From contig NZ_QEYD01000006.1 of the NCBI RefSeq assembly GCF_003122215.1, positions 62,001-126,000 on the forward strand: a stretch of DNA of 64,000 bases. The letters run 5' to 3'. How positions within the stretch are numbered: position 1 is the first letter of the stretch; each line of letters starts with the position of its first letter. Positions 52,345-61,935 of this stretch are shown piece by piece. The notes beneath the pieces were generated by a model that was not told the origin of the DNA, did not search any database, and saw only the letters and a list, made by a program, of their open reading frames with translations. The position numbers and the translations under genes were made by a program. The stretch comes from Pararhodobacter marinus (GTDB lineage: Bacteria; Pseudomonadota; Alphaproteobacteria; Rhodobacterales; Rhodobacteraceae).

Positions 52345-54378
52345 TCAGCGCCGTCGCCGTCGCCCGCCTTCGCCGCTGCCGCCCGTATTGAAGCTGACAT
52401 CGGGCAGCGTCACGACGCTGGACAGGTTGGGGAAGCTGTCCACCGCATGCGGCATGGCCGAGGCGTTGACGAAATGCTCCTGAAAGCGCGGCTCGATGGC
52501 GGTTTCGACCTTGTGGATCCGCGTGACCTGCGCCTCGATCCCCGCGCGCGCGGCGATGTTGCACAGGGCGATCCGCGCGCCGGTGCCGGCGGCGTTGCCG
52601 GCGCTTGTCACCTTGTCCAGCGGGCAATCGGGGATCATGCCCAGCACCATCGCGTGCTTGGCGCTGATATGCGCGCCGAAGGCCCCGGCCAGAACGATTT
52701 TCTCGACACGATCGGCGCCCATCTCGTCCATCAGCAGGCGCGCGCCGGCATAAAGCGCCGATTTCGCCAGCTGGATCGCGCGGATATCGCCCTGCGTGAC
52801 GGTGATGCGCGGCCCGTTCTGCGCGGTGGCGTCATGGATCAGGTAGCTATGCGTGCGCCCTTCGGGCTGACAGCGGGCGGTGCCGGTCTGCTCGGGCGAG
52901 CCGATCAGCCCCGCCGCGTCGACGATACCCGCCATGCGCATCTCGGCCACCGCCTCGATGATGCCCGAGCCGCAGATCCCGGTGATGCCCGTGCCCTCGG
53001 TCGCCTTGGCGAAACCCTCATCATCCGACCACAGATCGCAGCCGATGACGCGGAAGCGGGGCTCCTTGGTGACGGGGTCGATCTCGATCCGCTCGATGGC
53101 GCCGGGCGCGGCGCGCTGGCCGCTGGAAATCTGCGCGCCCTCGAAGGCCGGGCCCGTGGGCGAGGAACAGGCCAGAACGCGGCTCTTGTTGCCCAGCAAG
53201 ATCTCGGCATTGGTGCCGACATCGACGATCAGCGTCAGGTCGTCCTGATCCTGCGGCGCTTCGGACAGCGCGACGGCCGCGGCATCGGCGCCGACATGGC
53301 CGGCGATGCAGGGCAGGGTGTAAAGCCGGGCCTCGGGGTTGATCGCCGTCAGGTCCACATCGCGTGCAGGCAAGGACAGCGAGGACGAGGTCGCCAGCGC
53401 GAAGGGCGCCTGTCCCAGCTCGACCGGGTCGATCCCCAGGAACAGGTGATGCATCACGGGATTGCAGACCACGACCGTCTCCATGATCGCCTGCGGCGGT
53501 ACCTTTGCCTCGTCCGCGACCGACACCGCCAGCGCATCGATCGCCGTGCGCACGGCTTTCGTCATCTCGACATCGCCGCCGGGGTTCATCATGGCATAGG
53601 AGACGCGGCTCATCAGGTCCTCGCCGAAGCGGATCTGCGGGTTCATGATCCCGCCCGAGGCCAGAACCTCGCCATTGCGCAGGTCGCAAAGATGGGCGGC
53701 GATGGTGGTCGATCCCAGATCAATCGCCAGCCCCGCCAGCGCGCCTTCGTAAAGGCCGGGGAACACGTCCAGAATCCGCGTGGGCCCGCCGTGGTGGTCG
53801 CGGAAGGCGGCGACCGTCACGCCCCAGTTTCCCTTGCGCAGCACGGGCTGGATCTTGCGCAGGACGGCGGGGCCGGCCTCGATCCGGTCGATCTGCCACT
53901 GGTCTTTCAGCGCGCGCGCCAGCCGTTCCAGATCGCCCGAGGGTTCGTGCATGTCGGGCTCGGCCACCTCGACATAGAAAAGCCGCGTGGCCGGATCCAT
54001 CTTGACCGCGCGGATGCTCGCCGCCTTGCGCACGACCTGGCGGTGAAGCTGGCTTTCGGGCGGAACGTCGATCACCACGTCGCCCATGATCTTCGCCTGA
54101 CAGCCCAGTCGGCGGCCCTCGATCAGGCCGCGCTTGTCCTTGTAGCGCTGCTCGACCGCGTTCCACTCGCTCAGCGCGTCGGGGGACACCGTCACGCCAT
54201 GTTTGGGAAACGACCCGACGCCCGGCGTGATCTGGCATTTCGAGCAGATGCCGCGCCCGCCGCAGACCGAATCCAGGTCGACGCCCAGTTGCCGGGCGGC
54301 GGTCAGGACCGGCGTGCCGTGGGCGAAGCGGCCCCGCTTGCCCGAGGGTGTGAAGATCACCAGCGCGTCGCTTGTCAT
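52345..54378 (-). CDS. Ferredoxin/ASKHA-domain protein (DUF4445, corrinoid-activator-like)
   Basis: A 677-residue protein. Residues 1-100 form a plant-type [2Fe-2S] domain with cysteines in DSVCGGRGICSKCQITPG and a later LGCQAKI. From about residue 215 to 640 is an actin-like ATPase fold (LAIDLGSTTIAAHLCDLRNG; LIVDVGTNAEILLGNKSR; VLAGAFGAHISAKHAM). This is the architecture of reductive activators of corrinoid methyltransferase proteins (RACE/RamA-like). The C-terminus is basic (Arg-rich). The MttB-type methyltransferase at 25.8 kb could belong to the same pathway, but the genes are 25 kb apart. Function is inferred from domain order. Confidence 0.85.
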   Translation of the reverse strand: MTSDALVIFTPSGKRGRFAHGTPVLTAARQLGVDLDSVCGGRGICSKCQITPGVGSFPKHGVTVSPDALSEWNAVEQRYKDKRGLIEGRRLGCQAKIMGDVVIDVPPESQLHRQVVRKAASIRAVKMDPATRLFYVEVAEPDMHEPSGDLERLARALKDQWQIDRIEAGPAVLRKIQPVLRKGNWGVTVAAFRDHHGGPTRILDVFPGLYEGALAGLAIDLGSTTIAAHLCDLRNGEVLASGGIMNPQIRFGEDLMSRVSYAMMNPGGDVEMTKAVRTAIDALAVSVADEAKVPPQAIMETVVVCNPVMHHLFLGIDPVELGQAPFALATSSSLSLPARDVDLTAINPEARLYTLPCIAGHVGADAAAVALSEAPQDQDDLTLIVDVGTNAEILLGNKSRVLACSSPTGPAFEGAQISSGQRAAPGAIERIEIDPVTKEPRFRVIGCDLWSDDEGFAKATEGTGITGICGSGIIEAVAEMRMAGIVDAAGLIGSPEQTGTARCQPEGRTHSYLIHDATAQNGPRITVTQGDIRAIQLAKSALYAGARLLMDEMGADRVEKIVLAGAFGAHISAKHAMVLGMIPDCPLDKVTSAGNAAGTGARIALCNIAARAGIEAQVTRIHKVETAIEPRFQEHFVNASAMPHAVDSFPNLSSVVTLPDVSFNTGGSGEGGRRRRR

Positions 54379-54475
54379 GGCCGTCCCGTCCTTTGTCGTC
54401 GCGCGCCACCATACCCCGCCCGCCGGTGACGAAAAGAGAGAAGGCGACCAGCGGTCGCGGGAAAGCGACGAAGGC

Positions 54476-54838
54476 TCAGTCCGGTCGCGCGGGGCCGGTG
54501 CCGACCGGGCGCGGGGACAGGCCGTGGCCGAGCAGCCGCGCCTCGCAGATCAGCGCGATCAGCGCGTCGATATGGCGCGCGGCGCGCCACGGATCCCCCA
54601 CTTCATGCGGTGGGCGGGTGCGCAGGGCTTCAAGCCCGGCTTCAAGCTCAAGAAGCTGGCGCAGGCTCGCCGGCCCGGGCGGCGGCGTCGCGGGCAGGCG
54701 CAGGATGCGGCGCAGGTCGCTGTCGCGGTGGTAATCGACGATGCCGAACCGCGCCGTCCGCAGCAGCAGGGCCGGGCGCCTCAGCGTGGCAAGCTCGGCC
54801 AGGAGACTCAGCAGGGTCGAGGAGGTCAGGCAGGTCAT
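54476..54838 (-). CDS. DUF6477 protein
   Basis: A 120-residue small protein: LSLLAELATLRRPALLLRTA then RFGIVDYHRDSDLRRILRLP, ending in ARHIDALIALICEARLLG. I recognise it as the DUF6477 family found beside the DUF6456 regulator in Rhodobacterales (in Rhodobacter capsulatus the corresponding pair is, I believe, rcc01866/rcc01865). The start at ATG 54838 has AAAGGAG six bases upstream. It is divergent from the DUF6456 gene across a 275-base intergenic region. Function unknown. Confidence 0.72.
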   Translation of the reverse strand: MTCLTSSTLLSLLAELATLRRPALLLRTARFGIVDYHRDSDLRRILRLPATPPPGPASLRQLLELEAGLEALRTRPPHEVGDPWRAARHIDALIALICEARLLGHGLSPRPVGTGPARPD

Positions 54839-54980
54839 GGTGCGCTCCTTTCGCATGGGCACTCGCGTCGTGGTGCCAAGATGGCACAACCGAGGCGGGT
54901 GTTGCGCGGAGCGCGAAAGGTTGCGTACGGCGCCTTCAGCGCTCTTTACCGATTGCCGCACAGGCTGGAGGGGCGAAGGA

Positions 54981-54995
54981 TTAACAATCCCGTAA
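54981..54995. promoter_or_regulatory. Near-consensus CtrA site
   Basis: TTAA-CAATCCC-GTAA has one mismatch to TTAA-N7-TTAA, the CtrA site. It lies in the divergent region between DUF6477 and DUF6456 genes, 119 bases before the latter's start. CtrA dependence is known for gafA in Rhodobacter capsulatus. Confidence 0.5.
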
Positions 54996-55113
54996 CGAAT
55001 GCCCGCATAATTTGGCCATTGTTTACGATTTCGCAACAACCGTTCGGGGAGCTGCGGACAAATCGAACCGTTCCCCGGGGGTGCTATGGATCACACCGGG
55101 ATGGGAAACGCCA

Positions 55114-56160
55114 ATGACTGCCAATATCTCGCCGCTTGACCGGCTTCCGGATTGGGTGCCTTCGGCCGTGCGGCTGTACCTGACGCATACCGAGGGGGGC
55201 CGTTCGCTGCGCGAGATCGCGCGGGAGGAGGGGGTGCATGCCTCGACCGTGATGCGGCAGGTGCGCCGGTTCGAGAACCGGCGCGACGATCCGCTGGTGG
55301 ACGGGGCGCTGGGCTGGCTGTGCGGCGGGGGCACGGGCCGCGCGCCGGTCCGGCCCGAAGCGGCGGCGGGCGAGGGGATCGCGGGGATCTGCCCCATCGC
55401 CAATGACGCGCTCGAGGCCGAAGCGCGGCGGGTGCTGCCCCGGCTGGCCGAGCCCGGGGCGCTTCTGGCCGTGGCGCCCGACATGGAGCGCGCGGTGGTG
55501 CTGCGCGCCCATGACGGGCAGACCGCGCGGCTGGCGGTTCTGGACCGCCCGGTGGCCGAGGCTTTCGCGCTGCGCGACTGGATCGAATGCGTGCAGACCG
55601 GGCGGGTGCTGCGCTACGAGCTGACGCTGGCCGGGCGCAGCGCGATCCGTCAGCTTCTGGGCGATGACGCCCTGCCACCGGCCGCGCCCCGGCCCGACCT
55701 GTCCGACGACGAGGCGCGGCGCACCCGGCCCGTGACCGTCGACAGCCCGGTCACTGCACTGGCCCGGCGGCGCACGCGCGAAGGCGAGCCGTTCCTCACG
55801 CCCGATCTGGTCTCGGCCGCCGAGCGCCTGCGCGAGGATTTCGAAGCCGCGCAGGCGGGCACGCAGACGACGCAGAACTGGGACCGGTTCCTGACCGGCC
55901 CCTCGCGCACGACGCCCGGTCCCGGGCTGCCCTTAGGCGCCTCGGGGCCGCGCGAACGGGTCGAGGCGGCGCTGCGCGATCTGGGCTCTGGGCTGGCCGA
56001 CATGGCGTTGCGCTGCTGTTGCTACATGGAAGGTCTGGAAACCGCCGAGCGACACCTGGGGTGGTCGGCGCGCTCAGGCAAGATCGTGCTGCGCATCGCA
56101 CTTTTGCGCCTGCGGCAGCATTACGATGCGCTGGGGGATGCCGGGAAGATGCTGGGCTAG
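55114..56160 (+). CDS. Helix-turn-helix / DUF6456 regulator, candidate GafA-type activator
   Basis: A 348-residue protein. The N-terminal 70 residues contain a helix-turn-helix (GRSLREIAREEGVHASTVMR then QVRRFENRRDDPLVDGAL). A variable Pro/Arg-rich middle follows (about 195-275). The C-terminal DUF6456 domain ends RCCCYMEGLETAERHLGWSA then RSGKIVLRIALLRLRQHYDA. Proteins of this layout, next to a DUF6477 gene, include the gene-transfer-agent activator GafA of Rhodobacter capsulatus; I recall this from the literature but cannot compare sequences. The ATG at 55114 is chosen by the conserved start. A near-CtrA box lies upstream. It is convergent with trpD. Confidence 0.75.
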   Translation: MTANISPLDRLPDWVPSAVRLYLTHTEGGRSLREIAREEGVHASTVMRQVRRFENRRDDPLVDGALGWLCGGGTGRAPVRPEAAAGEGIAGICPIANDALEAEARRVLPRLAEPGALLAVAPDMERAVVLRAHDGQTARLAVLDRPVAEAFALRDWIECVQTGRVLRYELTLAGRSAIRQLLGDDALPPAAPRPDLSDDEARRTRPVTVDSPVTALARRRTREGEPFLTPDLVSAAERLREDFEAAQAGTQTTQNWDRFLTGPSRTTPGPGLPLGASGPRERVEAALRDLGSGLADMALRCCCYMEGLETAERHLGWSARSGKIVLRIALLRLRQHYDALGDAGKMLG

Positions 56161-56255
56161 GGTAATGCCTGACAAATCGCGGATGTTCGATCTGTGACAC
56201 TGCGTGCGCAGTTTCGCGCGCGTCGCGATCACAAATGTTGAATTTGTCCGATTTC

Positions 56256-57278
56256 TCAGGCGGGTTTCATCGGCTGCAGCCGCGCCAGATCGCTCACTTT
56301 CTGCGCCGCTGCGCCGGTCTCCAGCGCGGTCCGCGCAAGCGCCACGCCCTCGGTCAGGCTGGCAGTCCGTCCCGCCACGATCAGCGCCGCCGCCGCGTTC
56401 AGGAGCACCGCGTCGCGATAGGCCGGGCGTCCGCCGCCGGTAAGAACGGCTTTCAACTCGGCCGCGTTCTGCACCGGATCGCCGCCCAGAAGGTCCTCGA
56501 ACGGATAGGTGGGCAGGCCCGCATCCGACGCGCTGATCGTGAATTCGGTGATCTCGCCCTTGTCCAGCGCGACCACCAGCGAGGGCTCGGCGATCGACAG
56601 CTCGTCGGTGCCGTCGCCGCCATGCACCAGCCAGGCTTTCTCGGATCCCAGCGCGCGCAGCACCTCGGCCATGGGGCGCAGAAGGTCGGGCGAAAAGGCG
56701 CCGGTCAGTTGCCGCCGCACCCCGGCGGGATTGGTCAGGGGACCCAGAATGTTGAAGATCGTCCGCGTGCCCAGCTCGGCCCGGACGGGCCCGACATGGC
56801 GCATCGCGGGATGATGCATTGGCGCCATCATGAAGCCCAGCCCGACTTCGGCCAGCGCCTTGTTCACCGCCTCGGCGCCGACCATGACGTCGATGCCCAG
56901 GGCCCCCAGCGCATCCGCCGCGCCGGATTTCGAGCTGAGGTTGCGGTTGCCGTGCTTGGCCACGGGCACGCCCGCGCCCGCCACGACGAAGGCCGTCGCG
57001 GTCGAGATATTGAGCGTCCCCTTGCCGTCGCCACCGGTGCCGACGATGTCGATGGCCCCCGCGGGCGCCGTGACCGGCACGCAGCGCGCCCGCATGACGG
57101 CCGCCGCCGCGGCGTATTCGTCCACCGTCTCGCCGCGCGTGCGCAGCGTCATCAACAGCCCGCCCATCTGCGCGGGCGTGGCATCGCCCGCGAACAGGAT
57201 GCCGAAGGCGTGTTCGGCCTCGGCGCGGGTCAGCGGACGGTCGACGGCGGTGGCGATCAGCGGTTTCAGCGCGCTCAT
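56256..57278 (-). CDS. trpD: Anthranilate phosphoribosyltransferase
   Basis: TrpD joins anthranilate and PRPP in tryptophan synthesis. The 340-residue protein has the glycine-rich PRPP loop [18 protein letters not shown] (about residue 76), [20 protein letters not shown] (about 105), the anthranilate-site [20 protein letters not shown] and the GGDGTDELS loop. It overlaps trpG by four bases (ATGA), so they are co-translated. The usual neighbour trpC does not follow; instead the convergent DUF6456 gene ends 95 bases away. Confidence 0.96.
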   Translation of the reverse strand: MSALKPLIATAVDRPLTRAEAEHAFGILFAGDATPAQMGGLLMTLRTRGETVDEYAAAAAVMRARCVPVTAPAGAIDIVGTGGDGKGTLNISTATAFVVAGAGVPVAKHGNRNLSSKSGAADALGALGIDVMVGAEAVNKALAEVGLGFMMAPMHHPAMRHVGPVRAELGTRTIFNILGPLTNPAGVRRQLTGAFSPDLLRPMAEVLRALGSEKAWLVHGGDGTDELSIAEPSLVVALDKGEITEFTISASDAGLPTYPFEDLLGGDPVQNAAELKAVLTGGGRPAYRDAVLLNAAAALIVAGRTASLTEGVALARTALETGAAAQKVSDLARLQPMKPA

Positions 57279-57877
57279 GCCGGGACCCCTTCGGTGATCC
57301 CGGACACCCCGGCTTCGACAAGGAAGTTGCGCAGCATCGCGTGGCCGTGCTGCGAGGCAATGCTTTCGGGGTGGAACTGCACGCCCTCGATGGGCAGCGA
57401 TTTGTGCCGCAGCCCCATGATGATGCCGTTTTCCAGCCAGGCGGTGATCTGCAGGTCGTCGGGCAGCGTTTCACGCTCGACGATCAGCGAATGATAGCGC
57501 GTGGCTTCCAGCGGCGAGGGGAGGTCCGAGAAGACGCCCGCGCCTTCGTGATGGACGATGCCCATCTTGCCATGCACGATCTCGCCCGCGCGCACGACCT
57601 TGCCGCCAAAGGCCTGCCCGATGGTCTGGTGGCCAAGGCAGACGCCCAGCAGCGGCGTGCGGGTTTCTGCGGCAGCGGCGACCAGCGGCAGGCAGATCCC
57701 CGCCTGGTCGGGGTCGCAGGGACCGGGACTGAGCACGATGGCTTCGGCGCCCATGCCCATGGCTTCCTGCACGTCGAGCGCATCGTTGCGGCGGACCACG
57801 ACATCGGCGCCGAGTTCGCCGAAATAATGCACCAGATTGTAGGTGAAGCTGTCGTAATTATCGATCAAGAGCAACAT
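57275..57877 (-). CDS. trpG: Anthranilate synthase glutamine amidotransferase subunit
   Basis: A 200-residue class I glutamine amidotransferase. It supplies ammonia to TrpE for anthranilate synthesis. Motifs: [20 protein letters not shown] at the N-terminus, [13 protein letters not shown], the nucleophile in [16 protein letters not shown] (about Cys84), and the His-Glu pair in [14 protein letters not shown]. The start is ATG 57877, with AAGGA eight bases upstream. It may also serve PabB. trpE is not adjacent: the gene to the right is divergent. Confidence 0.95.
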   Translation of the reverse strand: MLLLIDNYDSFTYNLVHYFGELGADVVVRRNDALDVQEAMGMGAEAIVLSPGPCDPDQAGICLPLVAAAAETRTPLLGVCLGHQTIGQAFGGKVVRAGEIVHGKMGIVHHEGAGVFSDLPSPLEATRYHSLIVERETLPDDLQITAWLENGIIMGLRHKSLPIEGVQFHPESIASQHGHAMLRNFLVEAGVSGITEGVPA

Positions 57878-58104
57878 GCGGCGCATCCTTCGCGTGATCC
57901 CGGGCGAAGGACCCGGGCCGGCGATCCCTACATGCATCCCCGCACGGGAGGTGGTCAAGCCCGCAGCCCCGTGGCAGCCCCGTAGCAGCCCCCTATCGAC
58001 CGGGTATCGGTGAAGCGCGGGCGTCCCGCGACCGAGTCGTGCGGGGGTGTAACGTCTTAACCATCGCGGTATAGTGGGGCAAAAGACGGGGGCACCAAGG
58101 GCAG

Positions 58105-60129
58105 ATGTCCGGTTTCATCAAGGGAATCGTCGTGGGCGTGATCAGCTTCGGGCTGGGTTTCGCCGTGTTGTCGCTGGCCATTCCGGTCGAGGCGCCCGAG
58201 CGCGCGGGGACCGCGCCTGTGGCACCGGCGCCGGACCCCGTGCCGCCCGCAGCCGATGCCGAGGACAGCGCGCGCCCGAGCCTGTCGGAACCCGTCGCGC
58301 CGGCGGAGCCGGACGCGGGGGCCTTGGCCCCGGCAGGACGCGGCGAGGACATATCCCCGGTTCGCGGCGAGGCCCTGCCCGAGGCGGTCGAGCTGATGGA
58401 GGACAGTCAACCCGCCGCGCCGGTTCTGGGGGAAGACGCGCCGGGTGCGTCGGAGAGTGGCGAGAGCGGCGCCGGGACGGATCCGGTTGACGCGGCGCGC
58501 GGGGATGGCGACGATCTGCCGGACGAGGCACCGCTTCCATCCGAAGAGGCCGCGGCGAGCGAGGGCGCGACCGGTGCGGGCGCGCCGGCGACGGATCCGG
58601 GGGCGTCGGGGGAGGGGGTGGTCGATAGGTCGTCAGACGCTCGGCAGGCCGACGACCTGCAACCCGACGATCTTCAAGGCGAAGTCCCGGATGCTGTGGC
58701 GGCCACGACCGAAGCTCCGATGACGGAACCGGCGGAGACCGACGCGCCGCCCACGGAAACACAGCCGAGCGAGACGCCATCGCCCGAAATGCCAGCGACC
58801 GATGTGGGCACGGCCGCCGGGACGGCGGATGCGGTCGGGTCAGGCGGCGCGGAGATGGACAGCGACAGCGAGCCGGTCGCCGCCGCGCCGGATGACGACG
58901 CCGCGGCGCCGGTCGCGGCACGTCCTGAAACCGCGTCCCGCCCGGCACCGGACACCGCCCCGGCGCCCGCCTCGCTCGAGTCCGGACCTGAGGCAACGAT
59001 AGAAACGCCAGAAACCGAAGCGCCGGTATCCGAAGCGCCAGCAACTGATACAACGGAGATCGAAACCCCCGAGACCGAAACGCCGGAGACGGGCTCGGAA
59101 AGCACGGCCCCGGATTCGACCCCCGAGACCATGGCGCCCGGAAGCCCCGCTGCCGAGGATGCCGAACCCGGCGAGCCGGCGCGCGAAAGCCTTGACGCGC
59201 TTGCGCCGGTGCCCGCCGAAACCATGCCCGCGAACGAACCGCTGCTGGGTGCGGACACGCCCGCAGCCACCGCGCTGCCCCGGGTCAGCGACATGCCCTC
59301 GGGCACGCCCGACGTGACCGTGCGTCGGCCGGGCGACGGGGACGATCCGGCGGTGCGGCGGCTGGGAAGCGGGGGCGGGCGCCTGCCCGGCGTCGGCGAG
59401 ACCATCGTCGTGTCGCCCGACGCAGCCGGGAGCGCCGCGCCCGAGGCCGATCCCGACGCGCCCGCGATCCGGCGCTTTGCCGCCACGCCCGAGATACAGC
59501 CCGACCAGCGGCCGCTGGGCGTGGTGCTGATCGACAGCCCCGAGGCCGAGACCGGCGTTCTGGCGCTGCCGGTGCCGGTGACCATTGCGCTCGACCCGTT
59601 CGACGCCGACGCGCCGCGCCGCGCGCGCGCCTACCGCGACGCGGGTCACGAGATCGCCCTGCGCGCGGCGCGGCTGCCGGCTCTGGCCAGTGCCTCGGAT
59701 ATCGCGCTGACGCTCGATTTCTGGCAACGCGAATTCCCGCAAACGGCCTTGTTCGTGGATGTGCCGATCAATGGGCTGGGGGCGAATGCGCCGCTGGCGC
59801 GCGATTTCGCCGGGATGATCGCGCCCTACGGCTACGGCGTCGTCGCCCTGCGCAACGGGCTCGATGCCTTCCTGCAGGCGGCGCGCGGCAATGGCCTGCC
59901 CGCGACCTCGGTCTACCGGGCGCTCGATGACGAGGATCAGGGCGAGTTCACGATCCGCCGCCTGATCGACCGCGCGGCGTTCGAGGCGCTGCGTCAGGAC
60001 GGGATCGTCGTGATGGGCGACGCGGCGAACCGCGCAACGATGACCGAGCTTGCCGATTTCGCCGCCGGGTCCGGACGCGCGGGCGTCGCGCTGACGCCCG
60101 TCAGCACGACGCTGATCGGGACGCCATAG
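58105..60129 (+). CDS. Divergent polysaccharide deacetylase family protein with long acidic linker
   Basis: A 674-residue membrane-anchored protein. An N-terminal signal/anchor helix ([20 protein letters not shown]) is followed by about 420 residues of low-complexity Pro/Ala/Glu/Asp/Thr sequence with TETPE-like repeats. The C-terminal 220 residues form the divergent polysaccharide deacetylase (DUF610) domain: [20 protein letters not shown] then [20 protein letters not shown] and [14 protein letters not shown]. Homologues usually carry a periplasmic catalytic-like domain of unknown activity near ctpA and envC. Here the linker is unusually long, and the usual neighbours are absent. It is followed by the KefB-like gene nine bases downstream. 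Confidence 0.88.
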   Translation: MSGFIKGIVVGVISFGLGFAVLSLAIPVEAPERAGTAPVAPAPDPVPPAADAEDSARPSLSEPVAPAEPDAGALAPAGRGEDISPVRGEALPEAVELMEDSQPAAPVLGEDAPGASESGESGAGTDPVDAARGDGDDLPDEAPLPSEEAAASEGATGAGAPATDPGASGEGVVDRSSDARQADDLQPDDLQGEVPDAVAATTEAPMTEPAETDAPPTETQPSETPSPEMPATDVGTAAGTADAVGSGGAEMDSDSEPVAAAPDDDAAAPVAARPETASRPAPDTAPAPASLESGPEATIETPETEAPVSEAPATDTTEIETPETETPETGSESTAPDSTPETMAPGSPAAEDAEPGEPARESLDALAPVPAETMPANEPLLGADTPAATALPRVSDMPSGTPDVTVRRPGDGDDPAVRRLGSGGGRLPGVGETIVVSPDAAGSAAPEADPDAPAIRRFAATPEIQPDQRPLGVVLIDSPEAETGVLALPVPVTIALDPFDADAPRRARAYRDAGHEIALRAARLPALASASDIALTLDFWQREFPQTALFVDVPINGLGANAPLARDFAGMIAPYGYGVVALRNGLDAFLQAARGNGLPATSVYRALDDEDQGEFTIRRLIDRAAFEALRQDGIVVMGDAANRATMTELADFAAGSGRAGVALTPVSTTLIGTP

Positions 60130-60137
60130 GCCGCGCC

Positions 60138-61817
60138 ATGCATGACGCTTCTCTCGCTCCGGTCTTCCTGGAGATCGCGCTTCTGGTGCTGATGGCGGCG
60201 GGGCTTGGTCTTGTGGGCCTTGCGCTGCGACAGCCGCTGGTCGTGGCCTTCATCGCGGCGGGGATCCTTGCGGGACCCGAGGCGCTGGGGCTGGTGCAAT
60301 CCGAAGCGTTCATCGCCCTTCTGAGCCAGATCTCGATCGCGGTTCTGCTGTTCCTGGTCGGGCTGAAGCTGGATGTCGGGCTGATCCGCTCGCTGGGGGC
60401 GGTGGCCGTCGTCGCGGGGCTGGGGCAGGTGGCGCTCAGCACCGGGCTGGGCGCGGTGCTGGCGCGGCTCATGGGCTTCGACTGGACGACGGCGATCTAT
60501 GTGGCGCTGGCGCTGGCCTTTTCCTCGACCATCATCGTGGTCAAGCTGTTGTCGGACAAGCGCGAGATCGACGCGCTGCACGGGCGGATCGCGCTGGGCA
60601 TCCTGATCGTGCAGGATATCGTTGTCGTAGCGGCGATGGTGGTGGTGGCCGCCAGCGGCGCGGGCGGCGCGGGGGCGGAAGGCGGCCATGGCGCAAGCCC
60701 GCTGGTCATGGCGGCGGGCGCGCTGGGCATGATCGGCGTGGTCTGGGTCTTCATGCGCTGGCTGGCCGCCCCGCTGCTGGCCCGGATCGCCAGGGCGCCG
60801 GAGCTGGTGGTGATCTTCGCCGTGGGCTGGGCCGCGGGCTTTGCCGCCATCGCCGACATGGTCGGGCTGGGGCAGGAGCTGGGCGGGCTGGCCGCCGGGG
60901 TGTCGCTGGCCTCGACCCCGTTTCGCGACGCGATCGGTGCAAGGCTGGCGCCGCTGCGCGATTTCCTGCTGCTGTTTTTCTTCCTCAGCCTCGGCGCGGG
61001 GCTCGATCTGAATGGCTTGGGCGCGCAGGTGGGGCCGGCGCTGATCCTGTCGGCCTTCGTGCTTCTGGGCAAGCCGCTGATCGTGCTGGGCCTGACCCAC
61101 GCGATGGGCTACCGCACCCGCACCGGGTTTCTGGCGGGCGTGACGCTGGGCCAGATCTCGGAATTCGGGCTGATCTTCATGGCGATGGGCGCGGGAATGG
61201 GACTGGTCGGCGCCGAGGCGGCCTCGCTGGTGACGCTGATCGCGCTCATCACCATCGCGGTCTCGGTCTATGGGATCGGGTACGCCCACCGGCTGCACGC
61301 GTGGGTCGAGCCGCTGCTGAAACCGCTGGAACGGCGGCGCGAGACACGCGAGGGAGCCGAAGACAGCCCCGACCGGCCCGGCGCGGGCTACGACATCCTC
61401 GTGCTGGGGTTGGGGCGTTATGGCTGCCGGATCGGCGAGGGGCTGAAAGCGCGCGGCTACCGGCTGCTGGGTGTCGATTTCGACCCCGAGGCGCTGCGCA
61501 ACTGGCAATCCAAGGGGCTGGACGCGCATTTCGGCGATGCCACCGATCCCGAATTCGTGGCGCATCTGCCGCTGCGGGGGGTGAGGGCCGTGATCTCGGC
61601 GGTGCCGCCCGGGCGCGGCGGGCTGAGCGAGGCGTCCTCGCATCCCGCCTTGCTGCACGCGTTGCGCGCGGCGGGCTACGAGGGCGAAATCGCCGTCACG
61701 GTCCATCAGCGCAGCGAGGCCGACGCCTTGCGCGTGCTGGGCGCGACGCTGGTCCTGTCGCCCTTCGAGGATGCGGCGGAACGCGCGGCGGAGAAGATCG
61801 CCGAGGGGTGCCGTTAG
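60138..61817 (+). CDS. KefB-like monovalent cation:proton antiporter
   Basis: A 559-residue CPA2-family antiporter. About 12 membrane helices cover residues 5-385: IALLVLMAAGLGLVGLALRQ; LVVAFIAAGILAGPEALGLV; ISEFGLIFMAMGAGMGLVG. The cytosolic TrkA-N/RCK nucleotide-binding domain begins at about residue 418 (YDILVLGLGRYGCRIGEGLK, then VDFDPEALRNW), which gates transport by NAD(H) in this family. The second RCK subdomain (RCK_C) looks absent. It probably exchanges K+ or Na+ for protons. It lies nine bases after the deacetylase-family gene, so they are co-transcribed. Confidence 0.92.
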   Translation: MHDASLAPVFLEIALLVLMAAGLGLVGLALRQPLVVAFIAAGILAGPEALGLVQSEAFIALLSQISIAVLLFLVGLKLDVGLIRSLGAVAVVAGLGQVALSTGLGAVLARLMGFDWTTAIYVALALAFSSTIIVVKLLSDKREIDALHGRIALGILIVQDIVVVAAMVVVAASGAGGAGAEGGHGASPLVMAAGALGMIGVVWVFMRWLAAPLLARIARAPELVVIFAVGWAAGFAAIADMVGLGQELGGLAAGVSLASTPFRDAIGARLAPLRDFLLLFFFLSLGAGLDLNGLGAQVGPALILSAFVLLGKPLIVLGLTHAMGYRTRTGFLAGVTLGQISEFGLIFMAMGAGMGLVGAEAASLVTLIALITIAVSVYGIGYAHRLHAWVEPLLKPLERRRETREGAEDSPDRPGAGYDILVLGLGRYGCRIGEGLKARGYRLLGVDFDPEALRNWQSKGLDAHFGDATDPEFVAHLPLRGVRAVISAVPPGRGGLSEASSHPALLHALRAAGYEGEIAVTVHQRSEADALRVLGATLVLSPFEDAAERAAEKIAEGCR

Positions 61818-61853
61818 GCGCCCGCAGCCCGGCCTTGCGCCGGTTGCGAGCGC

Positions 61854-61903
61854 CCGGGGGCCTTGCCCCCGGACCCCCAGGATATTTGGGGAACAAAGAT
61901 GAG
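61854..61903. repeat. 3'-end element between convergent genes
   Basis: A CCGGGGGC-CTT-GCCCCCGG hairpin followed by CAGGATATTTGGGGAACAAA then GATGAG. Read from the erpA-like gene it has the CATCTTT...AAATATCC order seen at 5087, 9685 and 17253. Confidence 0.65.
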
Positions 61904-61935
61904 GGCGCGCGGCGCAGCGCGGGCGGATGTGGCGC

